From Candidatus Omnitrophica bacterium CG07_land_8_20_14_0_80_50_8 (GTDB lineage Bacteria > Omnitrophota > Gorgyraeia > 2-02-FULL-51-18), in the NCBI GenBank assembly GCA_002779345.1, contig PEWW01000156.1:1-6137 (forward strand): a stretch of DNA of 6,137 bases, in the 5' to 3' direction. The notes beneath the pieces were generated by a model. The model was not told where the DNA came from and did no database searches. It worked only from the letters and a program-made list of their open reading frames with translations. The translations under genes were made by a program, and so were the position numbers. Below, in pieces: positions 4,638-6,137 of the stretch (the first letter of the stretch is position 1; the number at the start of each line of letters is the position of its first letter).

Positions 4638-6137
4638 ATTTGGCTATCTCCTCAACACGCGTTTCACGGATCACCACGACTTTTACCTGTCCCGGATATT
4701 TCAGATTATCCTCGATCTGCTTGGATATTTCCCGAGCCAAAGCCGGCAGGGAATCCTCCGCCACCCGATCGGGCTTTACCATCACACGCACTTCACGGCC
4801 CCCTTGAATCGCATAGGATTTTTCAACACCCGGATGTTTATCCGCGATTGCTTCAAGGTCCGTCAGACGTTTCACATAATTTTCCAGGCTCTCACGCCGG
4901 GCGCCGGGCCTTGAGGCGCTAACCGCGTCCGCCGCCTGCACCAGCATCGGCCAAATCGATTTCATCTCAATGTCCTCATGATGCGCTTCGATCGCATGAA
5001 TCACGTCCGGATGTTCACCGTAACGACGGGCCAGCTCTCCTCCGATCAACGCATGCGGCCCTTCTACATCATGGCTCACTGCTTTCCCGAGATCATGCAA
5101 AAGCCCCGCACGGCGGGCAAGCACCGGATCAATCTTCATTTCACCTGCGATGACGTTCATGAGGTATGCCACTTCAAGCGAATGTGCCAACACATTTTGT
5201 CCGTAGCTTGATCGGTATTTCAATCGGCCTAAGAGTTTTACAATCTCAGGGTGCACATTAGCGAGACCGACATCCAAAATCGCTTTCTCACCTTCTTCTT
5301 TCAAAACATTTTCCATATTTTTTTTGACTTTTTGAACGATTTCCTCGATTCGAGCCGGATGGATACGAGTGTCCTTGATGAGTTCCTCAAGCGCAAGCTT
5401 GGCGACCTCTCGCCGCACACCGTCAAAGGCCGACAAGACAACCGTCCCGGGCGTATCGTCGATCACGAGATCTACCCCGGTAAGGGTCTCAAAAGTTTTA
5501 ATATTCCGGCCGTCTTTTCCGATGATGCGGCCTTTCATTTCTTCGTTCGGAAGCGTCACGATTGTCGCGGTGGATTCCATCGAGTGTTCAGCCGCGCAAC
5601 GCTGGATCGCAAGACTCAATATTTTTTTGGCCTTTTTATCCGCCAATGCTTCTGCTTCAGCTTCCACCGCGCGTATCATGCGGCTGACATCACTTCGAAC
5701 ATCAATCTCCAACCGCTTTAAATACTGTTTTTTGGCTTCTTCCGGATCCAAACCTGAAACTTTCTGCAATACAACCCGCTCTTCCGAATAAAGCTTCTCA
5801 AGGTTTTTTTCGACTTCATTCAGGTTTTTCTCTTTAGCGATCGCTTCTTGAAGCTTAAAGAGCGCTTCACGTTCCTTTTTCTCGACGATCTCTATCTTTT
5901 GATCAATAGTCTCTTCTTTATGTTTAAATATTTTTTCTGAATTTTCAAAATCACGGACTTTTTGAGCGACTTTATTATCGAAATCACTTTGAAGCTTGAT
6001 TAAATGCTGTTTGGTATCTTTGTCCGATTTTTTAATCATGTCTTCTGAGTCACGGCGCGCGTTGACCAGAATTTCGCGCGCTTTAGATTCAGCGGTGCGT
6101 ATTAAACGCTCCGCGTAGCTTTTTCTTACGTAATAAC
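4636..6137 (-). CDS. rny: ribonuclease Y, 5' end beyond right edge
   Basis: Membrane-anchored endoribonuclease that starts mRNA decay in bacteria that use RNase Y. The frame is open from the right edge (first full codon 6133-6135) to TAG at 4636-4638, giving 499 residues of about 520. The first visible residues, YYVRKSYAERL, match the segment just after the membrane helix in the family, so only the N-terminal anchor and perhaps a few further residues appear to be missing. A Met at 6037-6039 is internal, not the start. Numbering from the first full codon: charged coiled coil to about 165; KH RNA-binding domain from about 188 with GRIIGKDGRNI at 202-212; then RIHPARIEE at 257-265. The HD domain has RLKYRSSYGQNVL at 304-316, H318, LLHDLGKA at 345-352 with H347 and D348, AHHED at 384-388, and AADAVSASRPGARRE at 401-415. 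All metal-site residues seem present. It leads the run, with ymdB 81 bp downstream. Confidence 0.97.
   Translation of the reverse strand, partial: YYVRKSYAERLIRTAESKAREILVNARRDSEDMIKKSDKDTKQHLIKLQSDFDNKVAQKVRDFENSEKIFKHKEETIDQKIEIVEKKEREALFKLQEAIAKEKNLNEVEKNLEKLYSEERVVLQKVSGLDPEEAKKQYLKRLEIDVRSDVSRMIRAVEAEAEALADKKAKKILSLAIQRCAAEHSMESTATIVTLPNEEMKGRIIGKDGRNIKTFETLTGVDLVIDDTPGTVVLSAFDGVRREVAKLALEELIKDTRIHPARIEEIVQKVKKNMENVLKEEGEKAILDVGLANVHPEIVKLLGRLKYRSSYGQNVLAHSLEVAYLMNVIAGEMKIDPVLARRAGLLHDLGKAVSHDVEGPHALIGGELARRYGEHPDVIHAIEAHHEDIEMKSIWPMLVQAADAVSASRPGARRESLENYVKRLTDLEAIADKHPGVEKSYAIQGGREVRVMVKPDRVAEDSLPALAREISKQIEDNLKYPGQVKVVVIRETRVEEIAK

Noticed and set aside
5251..5791. Two long plus-strand reading frames (156 and 140 codons) opposite rny
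   Set aside because: They overlap each other and lie antisense to a gene with full RNase Y motifs; their translations show no recognisable domain and look like shadows of the coding frame.
6037..6039. Met codon as the start of rny
   Set aside because: The frame stays open to the right edge and the upstream residues (YYVRKSYAERL...) match the conserved region after the RNase Y membrane anchor, so the true start lies outside the window.

Overview
All coding sequence in this window lies on the minus strand and forms one tightly packed housekeeping gene run. In transcription order, from high to low coordinates, it reads: rny (RNase Y, 5' end cut by the right edge), ymdB (TIGR00282-type metallophosphoesterase), xseA and xseB (exodeoxyribonuclease VII large and small subunits), ispA (short-chain polyprenyl diphosphate synthase) and dxs (1-deoxy-D-xylulose-5-phosphate synthase, 3' end cut by the left edge). 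Gaps are 81, -4 (overlap), 36, 31 and 3 bp. No internal promoter or canonical terminator is visible, so a single operon transcribed from beyond the right edge is the simplest reading. No tRNA, rRNA, mobile element, CRISPR array or origin was seen, and no stretch over 300 bp lacks a gene.

Region by region: 1-1365 holds the N-terminal 455 residues of Dxs; 1369-2205 ispA with a GTG start; 2237-2506 xseB; 2543-3763 xseA, whose ATG overlaps the ymdB stop; 3760-4554 ymdB; 4555-4635 the only sizeable spacer, with a perfect 9-bp inverted repeat and a smaller hairpin over the ymdB ribosome binding site; 4636-6137 rny, lacking only its N-terminal membrane anchor and perhaps a few further residues.

Functionally the run joins RNA turnover (RNase Y, and YmdB, which is its neighbour in Bacillus), DNA end processing (ExoVII) and isoprenoid precursor supply (Dxs makes DXP for the MEP pathway; IspA condenses the resulting C5 units into FPP or GGPP). 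Both halves, rny-ymdB and xseA-xseB-ispA-dxs, are familiar bacterial neighbourhoods; here they are fused by a 4-bp ATGA overlap.

Organism: a bacterium using the MEP pathway and RNase Y, with a mid-range base composition. RNase Y is absent from E. coli. The gene order and the divergent Dxs and YmdB motifs suggest to me an uncultured lineage near the PVC group, such as Omnitrophota, but this is recall-based inference with low confidence. I do not see a new multi-gene system. The points worth a second look are residue-level departures in Dxs, IspA and YmdB, and structured or mini-ORF-bearing spacers at rny-ymdB and xseB-ispA.
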